Positions 1 through 10,224 of a DNA stretch of 64,000 nucleotides are shown here, in pieces. Within the stretch, counting starts at the first letter, position 1. Each line of letters begins with the position of its first letter. A program made the position numbers and the translations under genes. The notes under the pieces were generated by a model. That model was not told where the DNA came from. It searched no databases and was given only the letters and a program-made list of their open reading frames with translations. The DNA lies in the NCBI RefSeq assembly GCF_905404315.1, contig NC_066309.1, positions 2,790,001-2,854,000 on the forward strand. Direction: 5' to 3'. The DNA comes from Leptidea sinapis (Eukaryota; Arthropoda; Insecta; Lepidoptera; Pieridae).

Positions 1-193
1 TCTGAGGGCTCACTAAGGGCAAATAAATAAGAAAATTTTCAAAAGTATTCCTTAAATGACGAAATTGAAAATGAAAAAGTGATTCTCGGGAATTTAGAAA
101 AGAATAATAATAAATTTATTAGCAAAGAAACACCTAACACCTTAATAATGTAGACAATATTAATTTAAATCATAAAATCTAAATTAAATTAAA

Positions 194-355
194 TCTATAT
201 ATATGTATATATATAATAGAATGTATGTTTGTATGTTCCTTAATAACTCCTAAACTATTCGACCGCTCTCAATGAAATCTTTTGTAATAGATTCGTTGAA
301 GCTCAAGGAAGGTTTACATATATAAATTATTATATTATATTTATAGGTCAGCTAG
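194..355 (+). mobile_element. Short non-autonomous Helitron
   Basis: The element begins with TC directly after a host A and ends with GGTCAGCTAG followed by a host T, the arrangement expected of Helitrons (5' TC, 3' CTRR, insertion between A and T). The 5' end is a TATA-rich run. The interior carries the phrase 'ctcctaaactattcgaccg', commonly seen in short insect Helitrons. It has no ORF. It shares its 3' end motif with the longer copy at 37216-37575. Confidence 0.6.
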
Positions 356-690
356 TTATTGATAAAAATTAAAATGATCTATGATTATCTACTAAAAGGA
401 GCTGACTATTTATTTCCGAAGTGATTAAATATTGGTTATAATGTTAATTTGAGCAGTTTGTCGAGTGTGAAGGTAGAGGCCACAAATGATGTCTCTAGTT
501 AGTTAAACACTTAATAAAATGTACAAATAATTATTATAAATAAGAGAGCATAAAGTGAGTGTACTTTAGTGTGACACGGGAGTTGAAAATAACCATAACA
601 ACATAAGTTATATGCGAAACGAGATAATCAAGACTTGGATATTGTAACATAAATATAGATCAACATTAACTTATGTAAATACAGAGATAA
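356..690. other. AT-rich DNA, nothing recognised
   Basis: No ORF, repeat or structured element was recognised here. It separates a Helitron from the mariner insertion. Confidence 0.5.
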
Positions 691-2003
691 TAAAGGGTGT
701 CCAGCGGAAAATTTTGTTTTTTAAACTTAAATAAAAAACATATTATTAAACTCAAAATATTTATTATATTTTTAAAACAAAGCACGTTTCTGCGGATTTT
801 ATTTTTTAAAAATAATGTCCTCCAAGTGACGTCCATTTCGCGTAACACACTCTTGTAAGCGAACCCTCATATTGGCGAATACGCGCGAACACAGTGCTTG
901 GGGGATTGCATCAATTTCACGCCGGATATTTTCTTGTAGGGCAGATATGGTGCGGGGATTATTACAGTAAACTTTGGACTTGAGGTATCCCCACAAGAAA
1001 AAATCACAGGGCGTCAAGTCAGGCGATCGTGGTGGCCAGGCTATGTCTCCGTACTTGCTTATTAATTTTCCAGGGAAAATGTCCCTTAACTTCGACATGG
1101 ACACCCTGGAAGTGTGCGGGGTTGCCCCATCTTGCTGGAAATGTGTCCTATTGTTGCGTCCTGGAAAAACTTGCAATTGCGGCACTAAAAACTCATCAAT
1201 CATGCGGCAGTATACAGAGGTATCCACAGTTTCCCCCTGATTAAAAAAATACGGTCCGATTATTCCTTGAGCTGAGATGGCGCACCATACTGTGGTTTTC
1301 GGGCAGTGCAAACTTTTCTGATGACGTTCTCTTGGGTTGTTGGGATTCCAGTAACGCATATTTTGCTTGTTTACGTAACCCCCGATGTGAAAATGTGCCT
1401 CATCGCTGAACAATATGTTTCCAAGTGTTCTGGGGGTTCGAAATCGTTGCAAAGCCGTTCTGGCGTACCTTTCTCTTGAAACATAATCGTTCTCATTCAA
1501 TTTTTGGACAATTTGCATTTTATAGGGATGAAACTTTAGTTTTTTTTTCAAAATCGTATGCACAGTTGACTTCTTAATGCCTGTAGAGGCGGCAATCTTT
1601 CTTACTGATTTCCTTGGATTTCTAAGAATTTCTTGACGCACCTGTGCCACTCGTTCTGGTGTTGCTGCCGACGTAGACGGTCCTGGTGGCGGCCTATTGA
1701 TCATTGTCCCTTCTTCTCGAAATCTTTGCACCCACGTTCTGATAAGCTGCGTACTCGGACCATCGCTTAATCGCCGAATGTTGTAATGCAAACAAAAAGC
1801 ACGACGCGCTCGAATAGGCGAATTGCCGTTCAACAAATATTGTTCCACCGCATACGCGCGGTGCGCGCCCGACCAATGACTCATGGCGACTGACAAATCC
1901 GCAGAAACGTCGCTTCTAACGTCACCCCCTCCGCAGCCCTAACCCCGCTAACAAATGAGTAACGTTTATTTAAAGTTGAAAAATTCCCGCTGGACACCCT
2001 TTA
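691..2003 (-). mobile_element. Complete DD41D mariner transposon with TA duplication
   Basis: The element proper is 693-2001 (1309 bp), flanked by TA at 691-692 and 2002-2003. Both ends carry the 15 bp terminal inverted repeat AAGGGTGTCCAGCGG, followed by a less perfect AT-rich extension to about 24 bp. It contains one intact transposase gene on the minus strand. TA duplication, short TIRs and a D,D41D transposase place it in the Tc1/mariner superfamily; a DD41D group (the 'rosa' type of basal mariners) is known from flies and Lepidoptera. The lack of stops or frameshifts and the matching TIRs suggest a fairly recent insertion. Confidence 0.93.
799..1884 (-). CDS. Mariner-type DD41D transposase, intact
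   Basis: This is a cut-and-paste DNA transposase that should bind the flanking 15 bp TIRs and catalyse excision and reinsertion at TA sites in the nucleus. I place the start at the ATG at 1884-1882, giving 361 aa beginning MSHWSGAHRAY. The frame stays open four codons further upstream, but only from a TTG. Residues ~5-60 and ~75-130 look like two helix-turn-helix modules (second: SVRKIAASTGIKKSTVHTIL). The catalytic core follows: first Asp in ILFSDEAHFHIGG (residue 161), second in FQQDGATPHTS (252), third in SPDLTPCDFFLWG (294). The last two are separated by 41 residues, hence DD41D. All three acidic residues are present and the reading frame has no lesion. Length is normal for the family (~340-370 aa). 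Expression in the host cannot be judged from sequence. Confidence 0.93.
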   Translation of the reverse strand: MSHWSGAHRAYAVEQYLLNGNSPIRARRAFCLHYNIRRLSDGPSTQLIRTWVQRFREEGTMINRPPPGPSTSAATPERVAQVRQEILRNPRKSVRKIAASTGIKKSTVHTILKKKLKFHPYKMQIVQKLNENDYVSRERYARTALQRFRTPRTLGNILFSDEAHFHIGGYVNKQNMRYWNPNNPRERHQKSLHCPKTTVWCAISAQGIIGPYFFNQGETVDTSVYCRMIDEFLVPQLQVFPGRNNRTHFQQDGATPHTSRVSMSKLRDIFPGKLISKYGDIAWPPRSPDLTPCDFFLWGYLKSKVYCNNPRTISALQENIRREIDAIPQALCSRVFANMRVRLQECVTRNGRHLEDIIFKK

Positions 2004-3243
2004 TGTTGCATTCTAATAAGATATTGCTAGGTATATTCTAAGGGGTTTTTTGTATAAATTCTTCTTTAAAGCTGTTATGTAACGGCCAATCTCAATTTTA
2101 GGACAAACTAGTTTTTCCTAGTCCATATCTGTTATCTTTTAGGCGATAAGATAAACCGGTACAGACTAGGTTAAACTAGTTTTTTCTTAAACTCCTATCG
2201 GTCTTTGGACAAACTCGTTTAACCTAGTCTATACTAGTTCTGCCTCGCTTAAGAATAATATTAAATATTCTTAGAATTGCCCTAGCGTTGCAATAGAGTT
2301 CGATGCTATGAAAAAATTTTGGCAGATCATTACTGGTGCTTCACAACATTCATTCTTCATAACGCATAAATCTATCCAAATATTAAATACTGCTGTAAAA
2401 TTTTGTTCATGCTTAGTGCCATTTTAAAAAGATATGCCACGTGCAACAAGCTGTTGAATATAGTCAGTTGTGTGATTTTGTCTTTCCCTTTCCTTCTCAA
2501 CGCTGGTCCAATATGGTCAAAGTTAGGCATATAAATCATCCAACCATCTCATCTTTGGTCACGTCTGGATTCTGATACCATCTCTATTACGGTATTCAAT
2601 ACCAAATCGTAAATTCCTTGGTCCATTTGTCTGTTGTGACACTTAGCATGTGTCCAGTCCAGAAAGTGGTCAAAGAATTATGCATATGCAAATTTAATAT
2701 TAATTTTAATACAGTCTTAAAAAGAATCGTGGATAGGTTTGTCCGTCTCATTTAAATACCAAAACATTTAATTTCCGCAGTATTATTAAGTAAAAACAAT
2801 AAAAGCCTATGTAAATAATTTAATGTCTAGATTGATTTTACTATCTAATAATAGAAAACAGAGCAATCTTCCATTGAAATAGTAATCACAACTACTTTAA
2901 TGAGTGTATAAGCTTTATTTTAATTTCAATATTCTATTTTATATCCAAAGATTATCGTGATTAAACTGGAGAACAGTTTCATTATAGCGTATTGTTTATA
3001 TTATGATTGGAAATTATATAGTTTTCCGAGTGAAGTCAGCGGATGTGTTTTCAATTACAGAGCGGATGTCTTTATTCTTGTTCACTTTTACTCGCATTCC
3101 ATTCCTAGATACGACAATTTTTCTATTTTATTAATAATATAAATTATTTACAATTGGATTTATAATACACGATACGACTTAATTATTACGCTTCCAATAC
3201 GGGTTCTCTACCTCTCTGATTATGTAAATATTTTGTTTATATA
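2004..3243. other. AT-rich DNA, possible one-sided MITE end
   Basis: No gene was seen. At about 2081-2250 a segment starts with TAA followed by CGGCCAATCTC and repeats AAACTAGTTTT-like words on both strands. This recalls the CGGCC-ended MITEs elsewhere in the window, but I cannot find a matching right end. Confidence 0.35.
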
Positions 3244-3284
3244 CTAGCTCACCCAACCCTGACAAACGCTGTTCTGTCAAAAGA
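3244..3284 (-). mobile_element. Helitron 3' terminus, inverted
   Basis: A host A is followed by CTAGCTCACCC and then a GACAAACGCTGTTCTGTC hairpin. This is the reverse complement of a Helitron 3' end (hairpin then CTAG). The other end was not found; the neighbouring ~500 bp repeat may be the rest of it or a separate unit. Confidence 0.4.
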
Positions 3285-3865
3285 AAAAAATGATAATGGA
3301 TTTATTATTTTTCACATCTCCAGCACGAAAAGGGCGCTATTGCTACGTGAAAACTCGCAGCGAAAATGCTTTTTGCTGCATGCAAAAATACATCATGCAG
3401 CGTGAGGCAAAGTGCTTTAAATTCTGAACCCCACGTATATCCGGGAATTACTCCGCGTTAAAGAAATAAACAATGCGATCCGGTGCGTTCCGAAACTCAT
3501 TTTAGCCTAGCGTATTATCTCATTGTCACAAAAATTTATGTTACTTATCGACATTTAGATTTATAACTTTTGCTAATGCCTATTTAAAGACTTTATATTT
3601 AAAATAAATACTAGTAATATTATCTTAATTATATACTTAACCTATAACACTTTTCTCGCTAGTCGAGGTGAAAAGTTGTATGTTTCACACGAGAGCAAAT
3701 TTTTTTTTTGTCTCGTGCCTTTAAATCACTCACTACCTCAGTAGTCTATATTAGAATCACTCGCTACGCTCGTGATTCAATTCCAGACTACTTCGCCAAT
3801 TCGTGATTTAAAATCAGCACTTGCAGCAAAAAATAACTTTGCTCACTTGTTGAACAAATAACTAT
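3285..3865 (+). repeat. Unclassified ~500 bp dispersed repeat, copy 1
   Basis: This segment recurs in inverse orientation at 55925-56335. Shared blocks include 'agcacgaaaagggcgc', 'cccacgtatatccgggaat', 'cgatccggtgcgttccgaaa', 'tagcctagcgtattatctca', 'tcgctagtcgaggtgaaaag' and 'tttgctcacttgttgaaca'. This copy carries about 60 extra bases (around 3755-3815) containing the near-palindrome 'cactcgctacgctcgtg'. There is no ORF and no recognised family. It is less AT-rich than its surroundings. Confidence 0.7.
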
Positions 3866-4684
3866 TATCCTTAAGAAATAGACATAATATGCAATCACGG
3901 ACTTAAGGCGACACTAAATGCCGGCGACCTTGAGCGATATGAGTTCACGGCTCCTATGTAACAAAGCCAATATTAAAAAAAAAATCTTGCGTTGAAAATT
4001 TAACATTTTAACAAACAACATTTTAGCAAACAGTTTAATTACTTACAATCCTCATTATTGATTACTAATCTTAATATATGTACCAACACAAAAAAGTAAA
4101 AGCTATAAGAACAACTTTTATGAGAGCAGTATACTAAACAAATGCATCATGCCGAGAAAAAACTTGTTTAAATGCAAACAAAACTGGTAATTTATAATAG
4201 CTCTGGAGTGTTAAGTTTAACTAACAGCAAGCATTAGCAACCTACAAGTAAGACTTCAGGGTATGTGTAACAGGATAAAGTAGTGTTCATAGCTCCAAGT
4301 GCTATATTTTCACCACAAAACTTGTCTAAAAACACCTTGTTTGCGTGTTTTCCGCTTACTCTTCGCCTTAAGATCTGTGTGGGTTTGAAATAGAGGATAG
4401 CTAAGAATTCAATTTTGATTATACTTGGTACAAAAATAGAACACTTATAAGTTTCAGGAATACTACTACTAGAAAAGTATGTTTTCACATTGGAAACTAT
4501 AGTAATAATATGTTGTGCTTACGAATATCAAAAATGCAAAATGTTCTAGCAAGGGATGGAAAAAATAAAGTAGTTAATAAAAGTGTATTAAAATGAGCAA
4601 TTTTATAGTAAACCGCAGGAGTTTGTATGTGTATTATTGGCAAAGTATTTTAAAAAAATAAAAAAGCTGCTCAAAGTAACAATT
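3866..4684. other. AT-rich DNA, nothing firm
   Basis: No gene was seen. Part of this stretch is probably the body of the Helitron whose 3' end lies at 4685-4715, but its 5' end was not identified. Confidence 0.35.
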
Positions 4685-4715
4685 CCAAGCGGACGATGTC
4701 GCGGGTAAAAGCTAG
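4685..4715 (+). mobile_element. Helitron 3' end of a second family
   Basis: The sequence AAGCGGACGATGTCGCGGG forms a short GC-rich hairpin (GGAC/GTC around GAT) and is followed by TAAAAGCTAG and a host T. This terminal signature is frequent in lepidopteran Helitrons and differs from the GGCAAA...TTTGCC terminus used by other copies here. Confidence 0.55.
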
Positions 4716-4767
4716 TATATTTATATGCAGGACATATGTTTATTTTATACAAATACTGCAAATACAA

Positions 4768-5135
4768 ATAGCTGTCCCGACAGACGTTGTTCTGTAGATA
4801 TTAAAAAAAAAATACTGTTTTATAGAAATTTCCCAATAATATTTCAAAACATCAAAAATTATTTCGTAAATATGCTCCCTGTTGTTAGAATGAAATTGTT
4901 TCACAGCGGAACTGTCAAACCGTGCGTCACTAAATTCTCTCATAGACAATATGTCCATACAAAACAAATATTGAAAATAAAAATATTTATGGGTCCCAAA
5001 TCGAAATAAAAACTACCCTATCTCTCAAGTTGGACCAAACTGCACTCCATGAAGTAATCACCATTAAAATCCGTTCATTAGTTTAGGAGTCCATTGAGGA
5101 CAAACATTGTGACACGAGATTTATATATATTAAGA
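4768..5135 (-). mobile_element. Degenerate non-autonomous Helitron
   Basis: Read on the plus strand it starts AGCTGTCCCGACAGACG (a decayed inverted Helitron 3' end) and finishes '...tattaaga' followed by T, which is the inverted 5' TC end. It is closely related along its length to 19913-20261 and partly to 34960-35135; the shared phrase is 'tgggtcccaaatcga'. Small ORFs inside it are incidental. Confidence 0.6.
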
Positions 5136-5369
5136 TAATACACAGCTTTAATGTGTCAACGCACTGACTTGAACTATTAATGAAAAAACAAAATCAGTGT
5201 TGTTAAAGACAAGGTTTTCTTATAGGTCTTATTAAAGTGTTCAACTTATAGTTTATTACTGAAGTTGTTTGTTTTTTTTTAATACTAGCTTAAGGATTAA
5301 CCTTGAACAGGATACCGGTGTGCCTGCCGGACCGCGGGTGTGTTTCGGTTTGAAGAAAACGAAGTTGAA

Positions 5370-5495
5370 AAGAATTACACAAATAAAATTTGAAAAACAA
5401 AATTATATGAACAATGCGGGACTCGAACCCGCGTCCTCTCGCGTTCCGTGCGAGGGCGTGTAATAATTTATCCCGGAAGTGAGGGTTTGTGTGGT
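5370..5495 (-). repeat. tRNA-derived SINE, rearranged
   Basis: 'TGCGGGACTCGAACCCGCG' is the complement of a tRNA-type B box (GGTTCGAGTCCCGCA) on the minus strand. It is flanked by 'aaataaaatttg'-like SINE body. The other flank, 'taatttatcccggaagtga', is SINE tail sequence in the plus orientation, so the copy appears inverted within itself. No complete A box is present, so it is not a functional tRNA gene. Confidence 0.6.
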
Positions 5496-5609
5496 AAAGG
5501 TTACTATGACATAAATGACTTTGACAACGATACCACAGAGTGGGATTTTAGAGACCTTAGGCTATTTAATTATAAATTTTACTAAACGATATATGCAATT
5601 GTAATGAGA

Positions 5610-5732
5610 TTAAAAATGCCCGCTGAGTTTCTTGCGCCCGTTTTTCTCAGGTCTGAGGCATACTATTTCGAATGGGTAGTTTTTGGTGTTAAACAAGTTA
5701 TTTGAAATTATTTTTTGAATAAAGATATTTGG
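5610..5732 (+). mobile_element. LINE 3' UTR fragment
   Basis: 'ctgagtttcttgcgcccg' followed by 'ctcaggtctgaggca' and ending '...gaataaagatatttgga' matches the usual 3' end of lepidopteran jockey/CR1-like non-LTR retrotransposons. Only the terminal part is present, as expected for 5' truncation. Confidence 0.6.
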
Positions 5733-5870
5733 AGGACACCGTAGCTAGTAAAACGACTCGGCTAATGACATTTATTATCTAACGTCTCAAAGTGACGAGT
5801 GCAATTACAAGGCTGGTCAGAATTTTGGTTCAGTCTAGAATCCTGAGCAGTCCTACATTATTTGTGGCAG
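5733..5870 (+). repeat. ~300 bp hairpin element, degenerate partial copy
   Basis: The words 'accgtagctagt', 'tctcaaagtgacgag' and 'gaatcctgagc' line up with the interior of the ~300 bp family best seen at 58407-58715. Both ends are missing and divergence is high. Confidence 0.5.
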
Positions 5871-5947
5871 AGCTTATCACGACCTGACGTCACATCGTCG
5901 CTATGTTATGGTGGGCAAATAAATCACCACTAGGATTTTATTATTAA

Positions 5948-6119
5948 CTAGTTGACCCGGCAAACGTTGTTTTGCCACATAAAGTATAATTCACGCGATT
6001 GTTTTATAAATAATAGCCTATGTGTTATTCTGGTGTGTCAGCTATAGTAGTTTTTGCGTTAAGGAAGTACAAACATACATCCAGACATACAAACTTTCAC
6101 ATTTATAATATTAATAGGA
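5948..6119 (-). mobile_element. Internally deleted Helitron (172 bp)
   Basis: It has the same ends as the 285 bp copies at 8039-8323 and 38354-38638: A|CTAGTTGACCCGGCAAACG at the left and '...ttaatagga|T' at the right. About 113 bp of the interior is missing. Confidence 0.75.
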
Positions 6120-8038
6120 TAAATACGATACGATACGATTTATTTTTCCAGTATTAGGTATAGATTGATGTAAAGGTGTTGTGTTTTGATACTGATTATT
6201 ATTTTTATTATTATATGATGATCAATGAAAGAATCTGGATTAAGTAAAAAAAGTATTTATTTTTCTGAAATTTCTTACAGAAACTTAAAAAATTAACAAC
6301 AAATTTTGAAATTGTCGAAACGTAGCAATGAAAACTTCAAAAACAATGAATGTGTAGCACGAAAATATCACATATACCTAATGATTATGAAACTGCAAGC
6401 CGTACTGACACAACAGGATGTGTACGAGGGTGTGAAAGGGGTATGGAGGGAGCTTCATGTTCCAGCACGGCCCAGAGATAATGCGGTTAAGTAGTAGGTA
6501 ACAGGAACGTCTTGCTAATCTAGCTACTTTTTCTCTTATGATACAGTACTAGAAGTATCTAGTAAGCATGAAATTGAATCTAAAATGCAACATAAATACA
6601 ATGATTTGCAATATATTAATAAAATATAAGAAACTCACATATTATTTACAATGCTATTAATGCAGTTGTAAACCGATTCGCGGTATAGAAATCGAAAATC
6701 CAAAAATGACGAGGCACTCGCGCGTAAATTGGTCGAAAGGCTTCAACGGATTTCGTTTTTATTGATTTCTTTAGCACAATTTACGGAAGTAGCACTTTTA
6801 CCTTCCAATTGGTTGAAAGTAGATAATGCGGATGATCTACAAAGGAGCGATAAGTGCTTGCTTAAACTAACTTTAACTGCTTACTTTTGAGGCCATCACT
6901 TACTTTTAACATGAATATAACTTTGTGCATTCTTTAGCTAACTCTCGGAAAGAGCACTTAAATAAATTGATTGTTAATCTTATCCCCAATATTATTACTA
7001 TACTTCTATCACTGTTATTTGAAGGTACGAGGTATGAATGAATGGAAGGTATGGCTAACACATACGTATCAACGAGAAAAGTTGTATGGTGCTTAGGTAT
7101 AGGTTCTCTAATCTATATTACGGAACTTCATCCTCAAGAAAATTTCTTCTATCTTAAATTCAAATTATTTAACAAATTTAATGTATTTATTTTCATGCAA
7201 AAGTGAGAAGTGATAAAACCTTATGAGAGTGGACTAAGCCAGAAAAGCATCTTTGACTCTCCGGGACACATGGTTGCGCCAGGGAATTTTAAGTGTACCT
7301 ACTCTATTATTAAACTCAGGTAACAGAACAGGAAGCATAGGAATAATGAGGGAGAGAGACGGTACTCATCTCTTCTCCAAGATAATGGGTCTTTTTTGCA
7401 TTAGAATGCTGGCAAATCAACAGGAATACGGGGATTTCCTAGGTTTTTTATTAAAAATTCGCGTCGGTTCGCGTGCGGTTACTTGACAGATTGCTGGAAG
7501 CTTAAATAACCTTATTTTACTTCCTCTAGTCCGTCTTCATCATTGCTGAAGATCATGTCAGTAAAAGACATGCTCTCATGCAAAAAAGATAGAATAGTTC
7601 TTGGTCTTGACAGGTTGCGAAACATAATAACAAAAATTTGTTAATAATAAAATACAAAATTTTTGACCTTTTTACCATTTACATCAAAGCTATGCAATAT
7701 ATGAAGTTATAGTTAAGTTTCATAGATTTATAGACTATTTCACTAAAACTTTACACTGAAGTGATTAATGACGCTTTTGTGTACAAGATATATATGTAAG
7801 TATTGAGGTGAATATAATCACGTGCTTAAACCACGCCCACAACGTATCATTATTTCTTGCATGTATTCCATTAAGGCCAAATAGTGCCGTGACTTTATCA
7901 CACCGGGGGTAGATTAGCCCGCAAGATCTCGTTCGTCCCTTCGATTTAGCACAAGATAACTAACTTTTCTGTATTATCTGATTATCGGCGATCAATGTCA
8001 CCAAATGTCTCACGAATTCTCCGTCAAAATATTGTAAA
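6120..8038. other. About 1.9 kb without recognised features
   Basis: AT-rich DNA with only short ORFs (the longest ~77 codons at 7253-7486, with no ATG start and no recognisable domain). 'cgatacgatacgattta' near 6125 is a small tandem pattern. Nothing else was recognised. Confidence 0.5.
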
Positions 8039-8323
8039 CTAGCTGAACCGGCAAACGTTGTTTTGCCATATAAATTGTATTGATCTTTTCCTTGCTACTT
8101 GATAAGAGATGGCGCTAGTTGTATTCATTAGTAACAATCACACTTCTTTTATATTTTGTATAATTCACACTATATTTTTATAAATTATAGCCTATTTGTT
8201 ATTCTGGTGTATAAGCTATATTACTGTAAAGTTTCATCAAAATCTATTCAGTAGATTTTGCGTTAAAGAAGTTCAAACATACATCCAGACATACAAACTT
8301 TCACATTGATAATATTAGTAGGA
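8039..8323 (-). mobile_element. Non-autonomous Helitron, 285 bp
   Basis: Inserted between A (8038) and T (8324). On the minus strand it runs from TCCTACTAATATTAT to a GGCAAAACAACGTTTGCC hairpin and CTAG. It is exactly as long as, and nearly identical to, 38354-38638. It carries no protein and would depend on a Rep/helicase supplied elsewhere. Confidence 0.85.
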
Positions 8324-8924
8324 TTATCCGGTAGTAAAACAGAACAAAATAAAACTTTAATGTCATTACATTGTCTATGATGAGTTATATATCTAAGAAC
8401 GTACTCTCATAACGGTACAGGTATCCGCGAAACACGCGCCACAAAAGCATCAATTATTGTTCGTGATGACTCCTACTCTAGAAGCTAAAACATAATGCCA
8501 GCATTATTTCAACGCTATTGTTGTTGAACAGGAACTTGTATGAAATACAGTAAGACATTCGTTTAGTAATACAGATCTCATATTTTTATTATATATTGAC
8601 TTGTATAATATCTATTTTGTATCTGTTTTGTATGAAAATCAACTGTTTGTTAATTCAATTAACAAAAAGCTTGAAAATTCATCATTTGAACATAATAAAT
8701 CTTTAAATTTTAATCTTGTTCAATAGGGTTTTACATATAGTATTTTCAAAATAAATTCGTCTTTTGTATATTTAGTGATACGTTACGGTTGTTGAGCAGT
8801 GGCATTGAATTTGCAAAAATTATATAAGTCCTCAATGGCTAAAATCACGTAGTTGCAGCATTAAAGAATCGCGTCAATATTAGATCAGCAATTCTTCTCT
8901 CTTGGCAAAACAAATGTCGCTCTC
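8324..8924. other. AT-rich DNA, nothing recognised
   Basis: No ORF or repeat could be identified with confidence. Confidence 0.45.
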
Positions 8925-9036
8925 AGATTCTCTCTCAGAGCGCCATTTGTTTCCGAAGCGGTAGAAGTATCTAGTATTTTAGAAATGATATCAAAAATAA
9001 TTCTAAAGGAATCAATTTTGAGAAAATAAATGCCTT
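8925..9036 (+). mobile_element. LINE 3' UTR fragment
   Basis: 'cagagcgccatttgtttcc' through 'attctaaaggaatcaattt' to 'aaataaatgcc' repeats the 3' tail of the LINE at 10225-10690. Coding sequence is absent. Confidence 0.7.
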
Positions 9037-9189
9037 ATATTCCTTTTTTATTCCTTTTAATGCAATGTCAATATACAAGTCTGTAAAAAGTGCAATTGTT
9101 TCGCTCACGCCTCAAGATTTGTGCCGAAGATAATGTTTTGTTGTCAATGGGACTTATTTTAAGTGGTTATCATCTATCCATTACAGTGA

Positions 9190-9345
9190 GAAGTTGAACA
9201 AGACAAACCAAGACTTACGATCGACGCGTCACTCGGACGGTTGGCTCAGTTACTATGAGCTTTTGGATGGAATCCGATAGGGTTGGGTTCGAGTCCCGCA
9301 TTGTGTATAAATTATGGTACAAAAATAAATTTTGTATATATAACC
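9190..9345 (+). repeat. tRNA-derived SINE
   Basis: A head starting near 'agttgaacaagac' is followed by 'gcgtcactcggacgg', an A-box-like TTGGCTCAGTTACTATGAG, the B box GGGTTCGAGTCCCGCA and an AT-rich tail 'ggtacaaaaataaatttt'. Related copies lie at 22359, 22655, 24546 and 24812. The tRNA-like part lacks a proper cloverleaf, so it is a SINE, not a tRNA gene. Confidence 0.75.
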
Positions 9346-10172
9346 TCAGTCGTAACACGTCACAAAATGACCTAAATCGTAGCAGATTGTGATATCCACA
9401 GTGTGGTCACACTGCACCTGTCATCCTGATACTTAAAAAGGAATGTACTGGAACTGCTGGAACCATTAACAATAGCACTGGCCACAAACAAAGACGGCGT
9501 TGACAATTTTATTCCTCAGCAACTACAACAGGTGTGTACGTCCATAATATATCGTTCGAAAAGTCAAAATAAGACAAGCTCAAAATCGTTACGTTTGGGT
9601 TTCTAGGTGGTCTAAACATTTCCCATAGCGTTACATTGAAAATGAGTTTTCACGCGGAACAGGAGCACAAATAGCGCACGAAAATAAAGAAAACCATTTC
9701 AAGTTTCCATCTCACTAATTTATTATGAGTAGTAAAGTTGAAGTTGTAAAGTAAGTTGAAGTCTTACAGCCTTTCAAAATAGTACCTCTTTACTAAAATA
9801 CCAACAAAATTATTGTAAGTTTAAAGTGACAAGTTGAAAAAGAGCACGACCACGCAGATAGTAATTGAATAAAACGTACCATTACAAAGATAATGTTAGC
9901 AAATAGACGCTTAATCCATTTGAAGTTAGTAAGCGGTTGAAAATGCTCCTAAACGTTTTATGCATGGCTGGCACAGTCGTGACCAGGCTGTGTAGTAAGC
10001 ACGCGACCAACTCGGTTAATGATATTAGATACTATTTAGAAACCTTTTTAAAAGGATCTTAACTTGTAAGTTAATGATAAAACTTAAAATGTTTCAACAC
10101 TTGCAAACGTAGAAATAAAGTAGATACGTCATATGAAAATGAGAGCGTACTTATTTTGGAAATGATTTTAAA
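9346..10172. other. AT-rich DNA, nothing recognised
   Basis: No gene, repeat or structure was recognised. Confidence 0.45.
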
Positions 10173-10224
10173 TAACGAGTTCACAAAAATCGTCACTAAA
10201 TAATGAGTTCACAAAAATCGTCAC
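10173..10224 (+). repeat. Two-copy 28 bp tandem duplication
   Basis: 'taacgagttcacaaaaatcg' and 'taatgagttcacaaaaatcg' occur at 10173 and 10201, each followed by TCAC. It lies directly upstream of the LINE fragment. Confidence 0.85.

Noticed and set aside
974..1244. Plus-strand ORFs of 71-88 codons
   Set aside because: They lie antisense to the mariner transposase and follow its codon pattern; shadows of that gene.
799..1896. Transposase start four codons upstream of the ATG
   Set aside because: The first codon there is TTG; the ATG at 1884 matches the expected start of the family better.
2081..2250. Complete third CGGCC-ended MITE
   Set aside because: A left end resembling the MITEs is visible, but no matching right end or duplication could be found.
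5420..5460. Functional tRNA gene
   Set aside because: Only a B-box-like segment is present in inverse orientation; no cloverleaf can be drawn, so it belongs to a SINE.
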